Below, in pieces: positions 35,009 to 44,065 of a DNA stretch of 64,000 nucleotides. The notes below the pieces were generated by a model. That model ran no database searches and was not told the origin of the DNA. It saw only the letters and a program-made list of their open reading frames with translations. Source of the DNA: Jejuia algarum (lineage in GTDB: Bacteria > Bacteroidota > Bacteroidia > Flavobacteriales > Flavobacteriaceae); NCBI GenBank assembly GCA_947495775.1, contig CANMAQ010000002.1, positions 248,001 to 312,000 of the forward strand, in the 5' to 3' direction. Position numbers and translations under genes: made by a program. Each line of letters opens with the position of its first letter. Positions within the stretch are counted from its first letter, which is position 1.

Positions 35009-35749
35009 ATGTTACAAATAGAAAACACATACCTTTTCTTAACGATACTCCCTATCGTAGCCTTCCTGTATTCCAGTGTAGGGCATGGTGGAGCTAGTGG
35101 TTATTTGGCATTGATGGCATTGTTTTCTTTCGTGCCAGAAACGATGAAACCCACTGCCCTTCTGCTCAATCTGTTCGTAGCGGGTGTTTCGTTTTATTAC
35201 TACTACAAAGTAGGTCATTTTAACAAGCGGCTTTTTTTAGTCTTTGCCCTAGCTTCTATTCCTTTAGCCTATTTAGGCGGTACAATCACCATTGATGCAT
35301 CGGTTTATAAAAAAATATTAGCTGTATTACTCATTTTTGCCATTCTTAAAATGCTTAATGTTTTTGGAAAAGAAAGTGACAACACGACTTCTGTTAAAAT
35401 TTGGCAAGGCCTTATTACAGGTGGACTTATAGGCTTTTTCTCAGGGCTTATAGGTATTGGTGGTGGTATTATTTTAACACCACTAATCTTACTCTTCCAT
35501 TGGGGAAATATGAAAGAAGCTGCAGCTGTATCTGCCCTATTTATATGGGTTAACTCTGCCGCAGGACTCATTGGACAATTGCAAACAGGTATTACAATAG
35601 CACCTGCTGCTTTTTTGCTTGTAGCTATTGCCTTAATTGGTGGTATTCTAGGAGGCTTTTACGGTAGTAAGCGTTTTCAAAATAAAGGATTACGCTATAT
35701 ATTGGCTTTTGTACTTTTAATAGCCTGTGCTAAATTAATATTGACTTAA
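35009..35749 (+). CDS. TauE/SafE family membrane transporter
   Basis: 246 residues with about eight transmembrane helices in two halves, marked by FLYSSVGHGGASGYLAL and LIGFFSGLIGIGGGIILTPLIL. The family exports sulfite, sulfoacetate and related anions, or imports them in some cases. Its stop codon is immediately followed by the mobA ATG, so it is truly part of the Moco operon. No ModABC transporter is in the window, so a role in oxyanion handling for Moco is possible but unproven. Confidence 0.88.
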   Translation: MLQIENTYLFLTILPIVAFLYSSVGHGGASGYLALMALFSFVPETMKPTALLLNLFVAGVSFYYYYKVGHFNKRLFLVFALASIPLAYLGGTITIDASVYKKILAVLLIFAILKMLNVFGKESDNTTSVKIWQGLITGGLIGFFSGLIGIGGGIILTPLILLFHWGNMKEAAAVSALFIWVNSAAGLIGQLQTGITIAPAAFLLVAIALIGGILGGFYGSKRFQNKGLRYILAFVLLIACAKLILT

Positions 35750-36334
35750 ATGATAACACCGCAACACATAACAGGAATTATACTCGCTGGAGGTAAAAGC
35801 TCTAGAATGGGTACAGACAAAGGCTTTTTAAAATACAACGGTAAAACATTCGTGCAATATAGCATTGATGCTTTACACCCTTTAGTTTCTGAAATCTTAA
35901 TTGTATCCGATCACACCGCATACGATAGCTTGGGGTATAAACGCATAACCGATATTGTAAAAACAGCAGGCCCCATTTCTGGTATCTGTTCGGGGTTACA
36001 AGCCTCTAAAACAGCCTATAATCTAATATTAAGCTGTGATATTCCTCTAATTTCGACAACGCTATTAGAACAACTCATCCAAGCGCAAGATGGCAATTAT
36101 GATATTGTACAAGCCGAAAGTGACGGTAAATCCATGCCGCTTATTGCTTTATACAAAACACATGTAAAAACAATATTTCGCAACCTTTTACAAACTGGCG
36201 AACGGCGCTTACGAATAGCAGTAAAAGCATGTACACATAAAAATATGGTTTTAGATCCTGCTCATAAAAATGCCACTGCAAATATGAATACTAAAGACGA
36301 CCTTAAATACATACAAGATGCTTATAACGATTAA
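35750..36334 (+). CDS. mobA: Molybdenum cofactor guanylyltransferase
   Basis: 194 residues. The GTP-binding signature LAGGKSSRMGTDKGFLKYNGK is at the N-terminus, followed by SCDIPLIS and the product-site residues of the MobA fold. It attaches GMP to Moco to make the guanine dinucleotide form used by nitrate reductases of the DMSO reductase family, matching the NasA-type enzyme encoded here. Overlaps moaD by 17 bases. Confidence 0.92.
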   Translation: MITPQHITGIILAGGKSSRMGTDKGFLKYNGKTFVQYSIDALHPLVSEILIVSDHTAYDSLGYKRITDIVKTAGPISGICSGLQASKTAYNLILSCDIPLISTTLLEQLIQAQDGNYDIVQAESDGKSMPLIALYKTHVKTIFRNLLQTGERRLRIAVKACTHKNMVLDPAHKNATANMNTKDDLKYIQDAYND

Positions 36335-36551
36335 ATATTTTGGTCAGATAGCAGAAGCTACGCAAACCCAAGAAGAACAGTTAGACCTACCTCAGCATTC
36401 AATAGGTGACTTGCTTACGGTACTCTACTCTAAATACAGTGCCTTGCAACTCAAAGATTTTAAAATCGCTCAAAATCAAAAATTAGTTGGGCTAGACACA
36501 CTACTCACAGGGGAAGATATTGCCTTATTACCTCCATTTTCTGGTGGTTGA
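36318..36551 (+). CDS. moaD: MoaD, molybdopterin synthase small subunit
   Basis: 77 residues, a ubiquitin-like sulfur carrier ending in the required Gly-Gly (LPPFSGG). It is thiocarboxylated by MoeB and donates sulfur to precursor Z with MoaE. No moeB is found in the window, so activation must come from elsewhere. Start overlaps the end of mobA. Confidence 0.92.
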   Translation: MLITIKYFGQIAEATQTQEEQLDLPQHSIGDLLTVLYSKYSALQLKDFKIAQNQKLVGLDTLLTGEDIALLPPFSGG

Positions 36552-36613
36552 TCGCTTTGTTTAACGAAATCTCATTTATAACTAAATATATACCGCAATT
36601 ATAATACCGCATC

Positions 36614-37057
36614 ATGACAGATAAAAAACCCAAAAACGTATTCCAAGACGGTGCCATAAGCTCCGAATTTATTGGTAATTCTATTTATAAACACCAGACT
36701 AAAACCAGTATAGGTGCCCATAATATATTCTTAGGACAAGTACGTGCAGATGTTATTGAAGGCAAAACCGTAGCCGCTATAGAATATACCGCTTATGAAG
36801 CTATGGCCAATACTAAGTTTCATGACATTAGAGAAACTGCTTTCGAAAAATTTGAACTTACCTGTATGCATATTTATCACAGTTTAGGGACGGTTAAGGC
36901 AGGAGAAATATGTCTTTTTGTTTTTGTGTCCTCGCCACGTCGCAAAGTTGTTTTTGAAGCCTTAGAGTTTATCGTTGAAGCCATAAAAGCAGACGTCCCT
37001 GTATTTGGCAAAGAGATTTTTGAAGATGAAAGCCATCAGTGGAAAGTTAATTCGTAA
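36614..37057 (+). CDS. moaE: MoaE, molybdopterin synthase catalytic subunit
   Basis: 147 residues. GAHNIFLGQVRADVIEGKTV, IEYTAYEAMA, IYHSLGTVKAGE and FVSSPRRKVVFEAL match MoaE, and VPVFGKEIFEDESHQWKVN near the end holds the catalytic lysine region. It forms the heterotetramer with MoaD that converts cyclic pyranopterin monophosphate to molybdopterin. Confidence 0.93.
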   Translation: MTDKKPKNVFQDGAISSEFIGNSIYKHQTKTSIGAHNIFLGQVRADVIEGKTVAAIEYTAYEAMANTKFHDIRETAFEKFELTCMHIYHSLGTVKAGEICLFVFVSSPRRKVVFEALEFIVEAIKADVPVFGKEIFEDESHQWKVNS

Positions 37058-37060
37058 ATG

Positions 37061-37096
37061 TTGATGCATTTATATGTTGAAGTGTTGATACGTTGA
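37061..37096. repeat. Left arm of imperfect ~35-bp inverted repeat around the broken S23 gene
   Basis: The reverse complement of this arm, TCAACGTATCAACACTTCAA and onward, aligns with the right arm at 37519-37552 (TCAACGATCAAACACTTCAA and onward). TTCAAC-type motifs are common in these gaps, so chance similarity is not excluded. Confidence 0.5.
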
Positions 37097-37130
37097 AATG
37101 CTGAATTGTATAATTATTAAAGACTAGATC

Positions 37131-37505
37131 ATGGCATATACATTTTCATTTGAAAAATTGAAGGTTTGGATTGATTCAAAAGAACTCATTAAAGCAATTT
37201 ATTTGATTACTAAAGAATTTCCTAGTGAAGAAAAATTTGGATTAACAAATCAGTTAAGACGAGCCTCAATATCTGTAGCCTCTAACTTAGCGGAAGGAAC
37301 CTCAAGAGAAACTCATAAAGATAAAGCCCGTTTTACAACTATAGCTTATAGCTCCTTAATGTAAGTTCTAAATCAACTCATTATTGCTAAAGAACTAGGA
37401 TTTATAGATGCTGTTAATTACCAATCACTTCGAAAAACTATTGAAAAAATAACAAATAAGCTTAATGCCCTAAGAAAAGCACAATTAAAACAATATAACA
37501 CATAA
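37131..37505 (+). pseudogene. Four helix bundle protein (S23/IVP family) broken by one in-frame stop
   Basis: The frame encodes FEKLKVWIDSKELIKAIYLIT, FGLTNQLRRASISVASNLAEG and SSLM, then TAA at 37362-37364, then continues in the same frame with VLNQLIIAKELGFIDAVNYQ to a natural stop at 37503-37505. Family members read SLMEVLNQL here, so a single GAA-to-TAA change explains the break. The downstream half has not decayed, so the mutation looks recent, unless readthrough or a sequencing error is involved. It lies between moaE and moaCB inside an imperfect inverted repeat and is a different subfamily from the S23 gene at 34 kb. Confidence 0.85.
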
Positions 37506-37518
37506 ACAATTAAACAAA

Positions 37519-37552
37519 TCAACGATCAAACACTTCAACACATAAACACACA
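37519..37552. repeat. Right arm of the inverted repeat, directly before moaCB
   Basis: Pairs with the arm at 37061-37096. Its last base abuts the ATG of moaCB. Confidence 0.5.
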
Positions 37553-38464
37553 ATGGTAGACATCACACATAAAGGCACCACATTAAGAACCGCAGTCGCA
37601 CAAGCTGTAGTTAAAGTAAGCACTCTAGAAACTATTACCGCTATTAAAAACGATACCGTTCCTAAAGGCAATGTATTAGCGATGAGTAAAGCCGCAGGCT
37701 TATTAGGTGTGAAACGCACTCCAGATATTCTTCCAGATTGCCACCCCTTACCTATTGAATATACAGGCATTGCATACAGTTTTGATGGTTTAAACATCAC
37801 CATAGAATTTACTGTAAAAACAATCTATAAAACAGGAGTTGAAGTAGAAGCCATGCATGGCGCTAGTGTTGTAGCTTTAAACATGTATGACATGCTAAAG
37901 CCAATAGATAAGGGCATCGAAATACAGGCTATAAAATTGATACACAAAAAAGGGGGGAAATCTGATTTTAAAGATAATTTCAGAAAAGATTTAACGGCTG
38001 CTGTTGTTGTGTGTAGCGATACCATATCTGCTGGACATAAAGAAGATAAAGCCGGAAAAGCTATTATTAGCAAATTAGAAGATTGCAATGTAAAGATTAC
38101 TGAATATGTGATCATTCCAGACGAAATTGAAGACATTCAACAGAAAGTAAAAATCTATGCAGATCAAGGGACAGATCTTGTGATTTATACGGGAGGAACA
38201 GGATTATCAGGAAGAGATGTTACTCCAGAAGCCTTATTACCTATACTAGACAGACGCATTCCTGGTATTGAGGAAACCATTAGAGCTTACGGCCAAGAAC
38301 GCATGCCTTTTGCGATGCTCTCGCGAAGTATAGCAGGCACAATAAATAACACTCTTGTTTTGGCCTTACCGGGGTCTACAAATGGTGCTAAAGAATCCAT
38401 GGATGCCATTTTCCCCGCAGTATTGCATAGTTTTAGAATTTTAAAAGGGGTTAGACATGATTAA
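37553..38464 (+). CDS. MoaC-MoaB fusion, bifunctional Moco biosynthesis protein
   Basis: 303 residues. MoaC half (about 1-145): KGNVLAMSKAAGLLGVKRT, LPDCHPLPIEY and GVEVEAMHGASVVALNMYDM with the catalytic residues of cyclic pyranopterin monophosphate synthase. MoaB half (about 148-303): VVCSDTISAGHKEDKAG, IYTGGTGLSGRDVTPEA and ALPGSTNGAKESM, the molybdopterin adenylyltransferase fold. Fusing the first-stage and late-stage enzymes is a known flavobacterial arrangement. The start directly follows an inverted-repeat arm. Confidence 0.93.
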   Translation: MVDITHKGTTLRTAVAQAVVKVSTLETITAIKNDTVPKGNVLAMSKAAGLLGVKRTPDILPDCHPLPIEYTGIAYSFDGLNITIEFTVKTIYKTGVEVEAMHGASVVALNMYDMLKPIDKGIEIQAIKLIHKKGGKSDFKDNFRKDLTAAVVVCSDTISAGHKEDKAGKAIISKLEDCNVKITEYVIIPDEIEDIQQKVKIYADQGTDLVIYTGGTGLSGRDVTPEALLPILDRRIPGIEETIRAYGQERMPFAMLSRSIAGTINNTLVLALPGSTNGAKESMDAIFPAVLHSFRILKGVRHD

Positions 38465-38627
38465 TATTGAATCGAAAAGGTGTTTAAGCATTGATTTTAA
38501 TGGATTATAAAACAAATTAAGTAAACCTATAACCAATTCAACACATCAACGCTTACACCTTTAAACGTTTCAACGATTAAACCAGTTAAACCAAAGAAAA
38601 CAGTTCAACGCTCAAAACAGTTCAACA
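38465..38627. repeat. TTCAAC-rich low-complexity leader of moaA
   Basis: Short near-repeats such as TTCAACACATCAACGCTT, TTTCAACGATTAAACC and AGTTCAACGCTCAAAACAG fill the gap, similar to those before moaCB. Probably drifted simple repeats. Confidence 0.45.
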
Positions 38628-39635
38628 ATGAATGACACCAAAAACATATTACAAGATTTACACGGTAGAGCCCACGCCTACTTACGCATTTCATTAATAG
38701 AGCGCTGTAATCTGCGTTGCACCTATTGCATGCCTGCAGAAGGGGTTAAATTGTCTCCTAAAACCCATTTAATGACCTATGAGGAGATCTATAACATTGC
38801 AAAAACGTTTGTGGATCATGGAGTTACTAAAATTCGCCTTACAGGAGGAGAGCCTTTAATACGCAAAGACATCCCTATCATTTTAGAAAAACTAGCTACG
38901 CTTCCTGTAGAACTGTCAATCACGTCTAATGCGGTTATTATCGATAAGTTTATAGATATTTTACAAACCCATGGAGTCCAAAAAATTAATGTTAGCTTAG
39001 ATTCCTTAGATGCTTCTAAATTCAAACACATTACCAGACGTCATGAATTTAAAAAGGTCTATGCCAATATCTTGTTACTAGTCGCTAAAGGATTTACGGT
39101 AAAAGTAAATGTAGTTTTAATAAAAGGTTTTAATGACAATGAAATTATTGACTTTATAAACTTTACTAAAGATTTACCAATCACTGTGCGTTTTATAGAG
39201 TTCATGCCTTTCGATGGTAATAAGTGGGATATGCGTAAAACCGTTTCATATGCAGATGTATTAACGCATGTCAATGCAGCATTTCCTAAGGAAAACGTTA
39301 TACGCTTAAAAGACGCGCCTAACGATACCTCTAAAAACTATACGATAGCAGGTTATAAAGGTACGTTTGCAATTATTAGTTCTGTCACTAACCCATTTTG
39401 TGATTCTTGTAATAGATTGCGTTTAACTGCTAATGGTCAACTTAAAAATTGCTTATTTTCTGCTACAGAAGCAGATCTGTTAACCACACTTCGTGAGGGT
39501 AAATCCATTACACCTATCATCCAAAAAGCTGTACAAGCCAAATTTAAAGTAAGAGGTGGTATGGATACTTTAAAAAAGCTTCAGGAACCTAAATTACATA
39601 GCAATAACAGAAGTATGATTACCATTGGTGGTTAA
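38628..39635 (+). CDS. moaA: GTP 3',8-cyclase MoaA
   Basis: 335 residues. Radical-SAM [4Fe-4S] motif CNLRCTYC, RLTGGEPLIRKD, and the C-terminal second cluster CDSCNRLRLTANGQLKNCLF. It ends in Gly-Gly (MITIGG), required for activity in the family. It catalyses the first step of Moco synthesis with MoaC. Last gene of the + strand Moco operon and followed by a hairpin. Confidence 0.95.
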   Translation: MNDTKNILQDLHGRAHAYLRISLIERCNLRCTYCMPAEGVKLSPKTHLMTYEEIYNIAKTFVDHGVTKIRLTGGEPLIRKDIPIILEKLATLPVELSITSNAVIIDKFIDILQTHGVQKINVSLDSLDASKFKHITRRHEFKKVYANILLLVAKGFTVKVNVVLIKGFNDNEIIDFINFTKDLPITVRFIEFMPFDGNKWDMRKTVSYADVLTHVNAAFPKENVIRLKDAPNDTSKNYTIAGYKGTFAIISSVTNPFCDSCNRLRLTANGQLKNCLFSATEADLLTTLREGKSITPIIQKAVQAKFKVRGGMDTLKKLQEPKLHSNNRSMITIGG

Positions 39636-39646
39636 ACTCAAAACAA

Positions 39647-39678
39647 CAACTGATTGCTTATTGTAAAACAATCAGTTG
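39647..39678 (+). terminator. Hairpin between convergent moaA and psd-like genes
   Basis: A 10-bp perfect stem CAACTGATTG / CAATCAGTTG has a 12-base loop, 12 bases after the moaA stop. Followed by GAGGCTTTGGTTT, a weak T-run. It may serve both convergent genes. Confidence 0.6.
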
Positions 39679-39731
39679 AGGCTTTGGTTTAAATGAATAA
39701 CTAGAATAAACAGTTTATTCTACGTTGGGTA

Positions 39732-41000
39732 TTATTTATTCCAATACACAGACGTTTGTCCATATTGAAAGTGAATAGGATTGTGCCCTGGATCATTCTT
39801 AAACATGTAAAGTTCTGTAGGTGGTTTTTGGAATAACATGATGATGTCTGAGCCTCCAAATTTAAATTTTCCAAATTCTTGTCCTTTTACAACACGCTTT
39901 CCTTGAAGTTCTGTATACATATCTACGCCAGATACCTGACACATGCCTATTGGTAAAATAGCAACTTTACCAACTACAGGCCCTGCATCTATAATCACTA
40001 AACCACGTGCCTGCGTAAACTCATATCCGTTTTCTGCACCATCTGGAGCATCCCATTGCCCCTCTCCTTTTTTTAATTCAACATTAAGATACACCTTACC
40101 TTCAATAGGTATGATTTCTAAAATAGCGCCACTAACTGGCGTATGAAAACGGTGGTAATCGAACGGACTTAAAAAATAATGTACAAACGTTCCTCCATAA
40201 AAATCTTCTGCATACTTGCTGTATTGTAAAAGTTCATCTACTGTTCCAATACTATGGGTATGCTTTAAGGTCATTTTTGTCTTAGCACCTGTTTCATCTA
40301 TAACCTGCCCTGTCTTATCAATAGCGTAATTGGCCTTATAGGTACAATCTGCTGGCGAAACAATAGTTTCATTATTATCTGGATCTGCTATAGGACGCAA
40401 CGGGCTAATACCAGTCTTTGGGTCTGCACCATTAAACTCCCTATAAAAAAACTGATTAAATGTTTTCCAAGTGCTTTCATGCGCCGCATATAATGAAAAA
40501 TTGTACATCACATCGGCTTTAAACGATGCTAGACTCTCTTCTGTTAAAGACGCTTCAGTATCCAAAAATACTCCCCAAGAATTGGCAAAATCTACCAACC
40601 AATCTGAAAACACCTCAAAGCTTTGCAAGGTTTTATCTGTGCCTGGGATGTTTTGATCAATTAACCAATACGATTGGCATAAAAGGTCATAGACTTTTTG
40701 ATTGTAACCGTTTTTAGTCCCATCGCTTTTCCAAGCGTTAGGGAAATTAGGAGCGTTACTTTCATTAGGTATCAACCGCACATAAATATCTATATAATCT
40801 AAATATGCATCTGCCGTTGTAGGCCAACCATTGCATTGAAATACATGGTCTATAGCATGATATAATTCAGCATTTAAATATTTTTTTGCTTGGGTAACAG
40901 CTGCTTTTAAAGTGCTTTCTAATGCTGTTTTTAACTCTGGACTTTGAGCTAAAATCGTTTTAAGTTTTTCTACTACTGGTGCTTGAGCTTGCGCTATCAT
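39732..41000 (-). CDS. Phosphatidylserine decarboxylase family protein with associated N-terminal domain
   Basis: 422 residues. The N-terminal ~170 residues form the helical domain often attached to non-classical PS decarboxylases; the C-terminal half has FFYREFNGADPKTGISPLRP, the histidines of FVHYFLSPFDYHRFHTPVSG, and the self-cleavage site region KFKFGGSDIIMLF, where GGS takes the place of LGST. Such proteins decarboxylate phosphatidylserine or related substrates through a pyruvoyl group. Convergent with moaA; no link to the nitrate genes is apparent. Confidence 0.83.
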   Translation of the reverse strand: MIAQAQAPVVEKLKTILAQSPELKTALESTLKAAVTQAKKYLNAELYHAIDHVFQCNGWPTTADAYLDYIDIYVRLIPNESNAPNFPNAWKSDGTKNGYNQKVYDLLCQSYWLIDQNIPGTDKTLQSFEVFSDWLVDFANSWGVFLDTEASLTEESLASFKADVMYNFSLYAAHESTWKTFNQFFYREFNGADPKTGISPLRPIADPDNNETIVSPADCTYKANYAIDKTGQVIDETGAKTKMTLKHTHSIGTVDELLQYSKYAEDFYGGTFVHYFLSPFDYHRFHTPVSGAILEIIPIEGKVYLNVELKKGEGQWDAPDGAENGYEFTQARGLVIIDAGPVVGKVAILPIGMCQVSGVDMYTELQGKRVVKGQEFGKFKFGGSDIIMLFQKPPTELYMFKNDPGHNPIHFQYGQTSVYWNK

Positions 41001-41392
41001 ACAGTATTTTTTTTTGTTTTCCTACTCTATTTCAATGGGCTTTTCAGAATCCCCCCGTCAGTTTAAACGCCCGATAGAACAGTTCTAAACCTATTATCTA
41101 AAATTAGCCAAGCGCCACAGTAAAATGTAAGAAAATAGAATGAAATGTGTGTTTTTAGGTACCAAAGCCCCTTTTTAAGGTACCACGAAACTTTAACGTT
41201 TAAAGCAAATTTAAACTGTTCTTCTATCAATCCACATCAAACCGTAGTCCTAAAGAGAAGTTATGTTAAGCGTTATCCTGAGCTTTAAAAATTGGAAAGT
41301 AAGCATACTTCGCGTACAAAGACGTCTAGTATATTATAAAGAGGCTTAAAAACATAACTAACAGCATTGAAGCTATGAGTAGTAAAAAAACA
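41001..41392. other. Intergenic region upstream of the psd-like gene
   Basis: About 390 bases without recognised genes. Two short palindromes, AGAACAGTTCT near 41077 and GGTACC repeats near 41158 and 41179, have no clear meaning. Confidence 0.45.
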
Positions 41393-41425
41393 AAAGCGCC
41401 AAAACTGTAAAGGTTTTGGCGCTTT
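41393..41425 (-). terminator. Rho-independent terminator of the T9SS protein gene
   Basis: A 13-bp perfect stem AAAGCGCCAAAAC / GTTTTGGCGCTTT with a 7-base loop, 24 bases after the stop codon on the - strand. T-rich sequence follows on the - strand (A-run 41383-41390). Confidence 0.9.
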
Positions 41426-41448
41426 CAAACAAAGTAGGAAGCTATTAC

Positions 41449-44034
41449 TTATTTCAGGACTAATTTTAAGGTTTTATATTCTGTTAAATCTGCACTGAGC
41501 TTACAAAAATAAACTCCGGAAGCCATACCACTGCGTTTTAACGTTATGGCATTAGCGCCTATTGTTGCATCTACGGCAATTTCTTTGACCAAACGACCAA
41601 GTTGGTTATATACTTTTAAGGTTACGGTTTCGTCTACGATAGAGGTAAACTGGATGTTAGTAACACGTGTCATTGGGTTTGGCTGTGCTAGAGTTGTACT
41701 ACCAGGATTCACATTTCCTGTTGTAGAAGCTGTACTCGTTGCAAAACGCACTTGCTCCAAACGCATTGTTTTTGTGCTTTGTTCTCCATTTTCTGCAGTC
41801 ATTGTATATACGATAGAGGTTATATCATTAGCGACAATGGGCGCACCACTCGAAGCTGTAAACTCTGAAAACAGAAGCGTATGTGCGGTCAGGTTTTCTG
41901 TTAAATTAATATTTACACCGTATTGCGCTTCCCAAGCGTTAACGCTCGCTTTTATTAAACGTATGTTTAATACACCAGAGCCTTTTGCGTTTAATTTCAA
42001 GCTATTGTAAGCAGATACATCTATAGGGTTAAATCTTGGCGTTAAAGCTCTGTATGTCGCCACATAATCGTTTGTAGTCGCCACTAAATTCACATTGCGT
42101 TCCACTGGAAACTCATCTGCATTATAAGCCGCAGTATTGGCTTCTACATCAAAACGCTTAATCTCTGCTTTAGAGTCATCATATCCCCAAGGACCATCCG
42201 ATAAAAACAAATCATCTGGTGTTTGTGTGCCGCTGCTAATTCTAAAGCCTATATCAAATAAACTGCCTGCGTCTACTTCTACATTAGATATATAATTTCC
42301 ATCTAAATCTATGGTTGTAGATACGGTTTCTATGGCTTGAGTTTCTGTAGCTCTTACACCAGCATTAAAAACTATTGTATCACTTGCATTCGTGTTTACA
42401 ATCTCTAAATCTAGTTTTCCATTATGGTATTTGCCTTGTCTTACAAAAACCGTCGGCGGTGTTGAATTGTTATAACTTTCTATAGGTTTTTGTACTTCTA
42501 AAAGGCGTACAACTTCTTCTCCTAAGCGTACCAAGTCATCTAAGGAATTAGACCAAATTTGGAAATTATAATAAGAGGCGCCTGCTTCGTACTCATCTAA
42601 ATTCCAATGGCTTTCTATCTCGAATTTACTGCCATTAGCAACAGGCTTTGCAGACAAGCTCAATACAAATTCTAAACCACCTTCACTATTACGTATCAAG
42701 GCTTTTATAAATTGCTGTTCTCTAATTTCTATAGTAGATACCGAAACTAATTGAGCTCCTAATAAGCGATCACATATGTATTTGGTATGTTCGTATACAC
42801 CATTATCTGTTTCTAAAACTAATATAGAACCTACAGCTTCACCTTGTTTCAGGTAATCTACAGAATAAAGCGCCTTTGCATTAGTAATAGTTACTAAGTC
42901 TTCTGGAGACGATTCTATAACTTGGTCTTCGTTAATAACAGACAGCGGTATAAAATCTTGTAATCCTGCTACTTTTCCTTTTCCAGACACACTTTTTCCG
43001 TATTTAGAAGTCTTCGTAAAGCGTTTTGCTGTTGTTTTATTAAATTTATAGCTCTTTTTTACACGGTTAAAATTGCGTTTATTAACTAATTCTGATAATC
43101 TATTGTTACTTTCTAAACCGCCATCATTAGCACTTGAAGCCGTAGACACTTCTATAACTGGACAGTCTGCATATCCAGAACATGAAGGATCTTCACAATC
43201 TATCAAACCATCACCATCGTCATCAATACCGTTTGTACAATCTTCTTGTGACACTGGTGCTGTTGGACAACGTGCCCCATCATTAGAAGAACTGGAAGGT
43301 CCAAATGCAAATAAATTAGAATCCATAGCTACAACGCCGTCTAAATCCTGTACATTTTGAATTACATAAACAGTTCCTGTTTGATTTGCAGACACATAAA
43401 AACGCCCAGAAATATCAAAATACACAGCGCCATAGGTGTAATTTAAACCTGATAGTATAGGCACTTCTCCTAAACTTGTTACAACACCTGTTTCTGCATT
43501 GATACGGTATAGTATATTGGAATTTTTTTCTACGGTATATAATTGGTTGTCTACAGCATTAAAAGCCCAATCATGAACACTTAAACTTTGAGACAAGGTA
43601 AGGTTAGCTATAAATTGACCATAATTTTGAGAATTAGGGTCTACATCCACACTGTAATAAGTACTACCGCCGCCTTTTAAGTAATAAATACCTGTGGCGC
43701 TTATACCACCAACATAACGGTTACTCGTAGGCAATTCATCAATATAAAAAGTTTGTGTTGTAAAATCTTTACCAATACGAACAATTGTTTTTTCTGGTGT
43801 ACTTAATGAGCCCCAGATAAAACCGTCGGCGGGGTTATAGGCAGCTGCATTTATATTACCAGGGGTGACATCGGTAGCTACCGTATAGGAATTACCAGAA
43901 GCTAAATCTATGGCATAAACATCATTAAACTGAAATAGATACGCGTTGTAATCGCAATTAAAAGGCGTGTCTTGTGATTGTACATGGCTATAGAAAGCGC
44001 ACACTAAAAATAGGTTTAGTAGTATTTTTTTCAT
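41449..44034 (-). CDS. T9SS-secreted surface protein with DUF6923-like beta-propeller domain
   Basis: 861 residues. Signal peptide (FLVCAFYSHVQS), then a propeller-like N-terminal domain (about 25-260; NAYLFQFNDVYAIDLASG, AAAYNPADGFIWG), an acidic calcium-binding-like motif (NGIDDDGDGLIDCEDPSC), a middle region of unknown fold, a carbohydrate-binding-like region and a C-terminal type A sorting domain (AQPNPMTRVTNIQF to KTLKLVLK). It is exported by T9SS to the surface or medium. Function unknown; adhesion or polymer binding is possible. Confidence 0.85.
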   Translation of the reverse strand: MKKILLNLFLVCAFYSHVQSQDTPFNCDYNAYLFQFNDVYAIDLASGNSYTVATDVTPGNINAAAYNPADGFIWGSLSTPEKTIVRIGKDFTTQTFYIDELPTSNRYVGGISATGIYYLKGGGSTYYSVDVDPNSQNYGQFIANLTLSQSLSVHDWAFNAVDNQLYTVEKNSNILYRINAETGVVTSLGEVPILSGLNYTYGAVYFDISGRFYVSANQTGTVYVIQNVQDLDGVVAMDSNLFAFGPSSSSNDGARCPTAPVSQEDCTNGIDDDGDGLIDCEDPSCSGYADCPVIEVSTASSANDGGLESNNRLSELVNKRNFNRVKKSYKFNKTTAKRFTKTSKYGKSVSGKGKVAGLQDFIPLSVINEDQVIESSPEDLVTITNAKALYSVDYLKQGEAVGSILVLETDNGVYEHTKYICDRLLGAQLVSVSTIEIREQQFIKALIRNSEGGLEFVLSLSAKPVANGSKFEIESHWNLDEYEAGASYYNFQIWSNSLDDLVRLGEEVVRLLEVQKPIESYNNSTPPTVFVRQGKYHNGKLDLEIVNTNASDTIVFNAGVRATETQAIETVSTTIDLDGNYISNVEVDAGSLFDIGFRISSGTQTPDDLFLSDGPWGYDDSKAEIKRFDVEANTAAYNADEFPVERNVNLVATTNDYVATYRALTPRFNPIDVSAYNSLKLNAKGSGVLNIRLIKASVNAWEAQYGVNINLTENLTAHTLLFSEFTASSGAPIVANDITSIVYTMTAENGEQSTKTMRLEQVRFATSTASTTGNVNPGSTTLAQPNPMTRVTNIQFTSIVDETVTLKVYNQLGRLVKEIAVDATIGANAITLKRSGMASGVYFCKLSADLTEYKTLKLVLK

Positions 44035-44057
44035 CGTATTTGGGGTCTTTATTGTAA

Positions 44058-44065
44058 CAAACTTA
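44058..44065 (-). promoter_or_regulatory. -7 box of the T9SS protein gene
   Basis: TAAGTTTG on the - strand is an exact TAnnTTTG match 24 bases before the start codon. No TTTG -33 at the right distance. Confidence 0.5.

Noticed and set aside
38465..38627. CRISPR-like array of TTCAAC repeats
   Set aside because: Units are short, irregular in length and spacing, with no direct repeat of CRISPR size and no cas genes.
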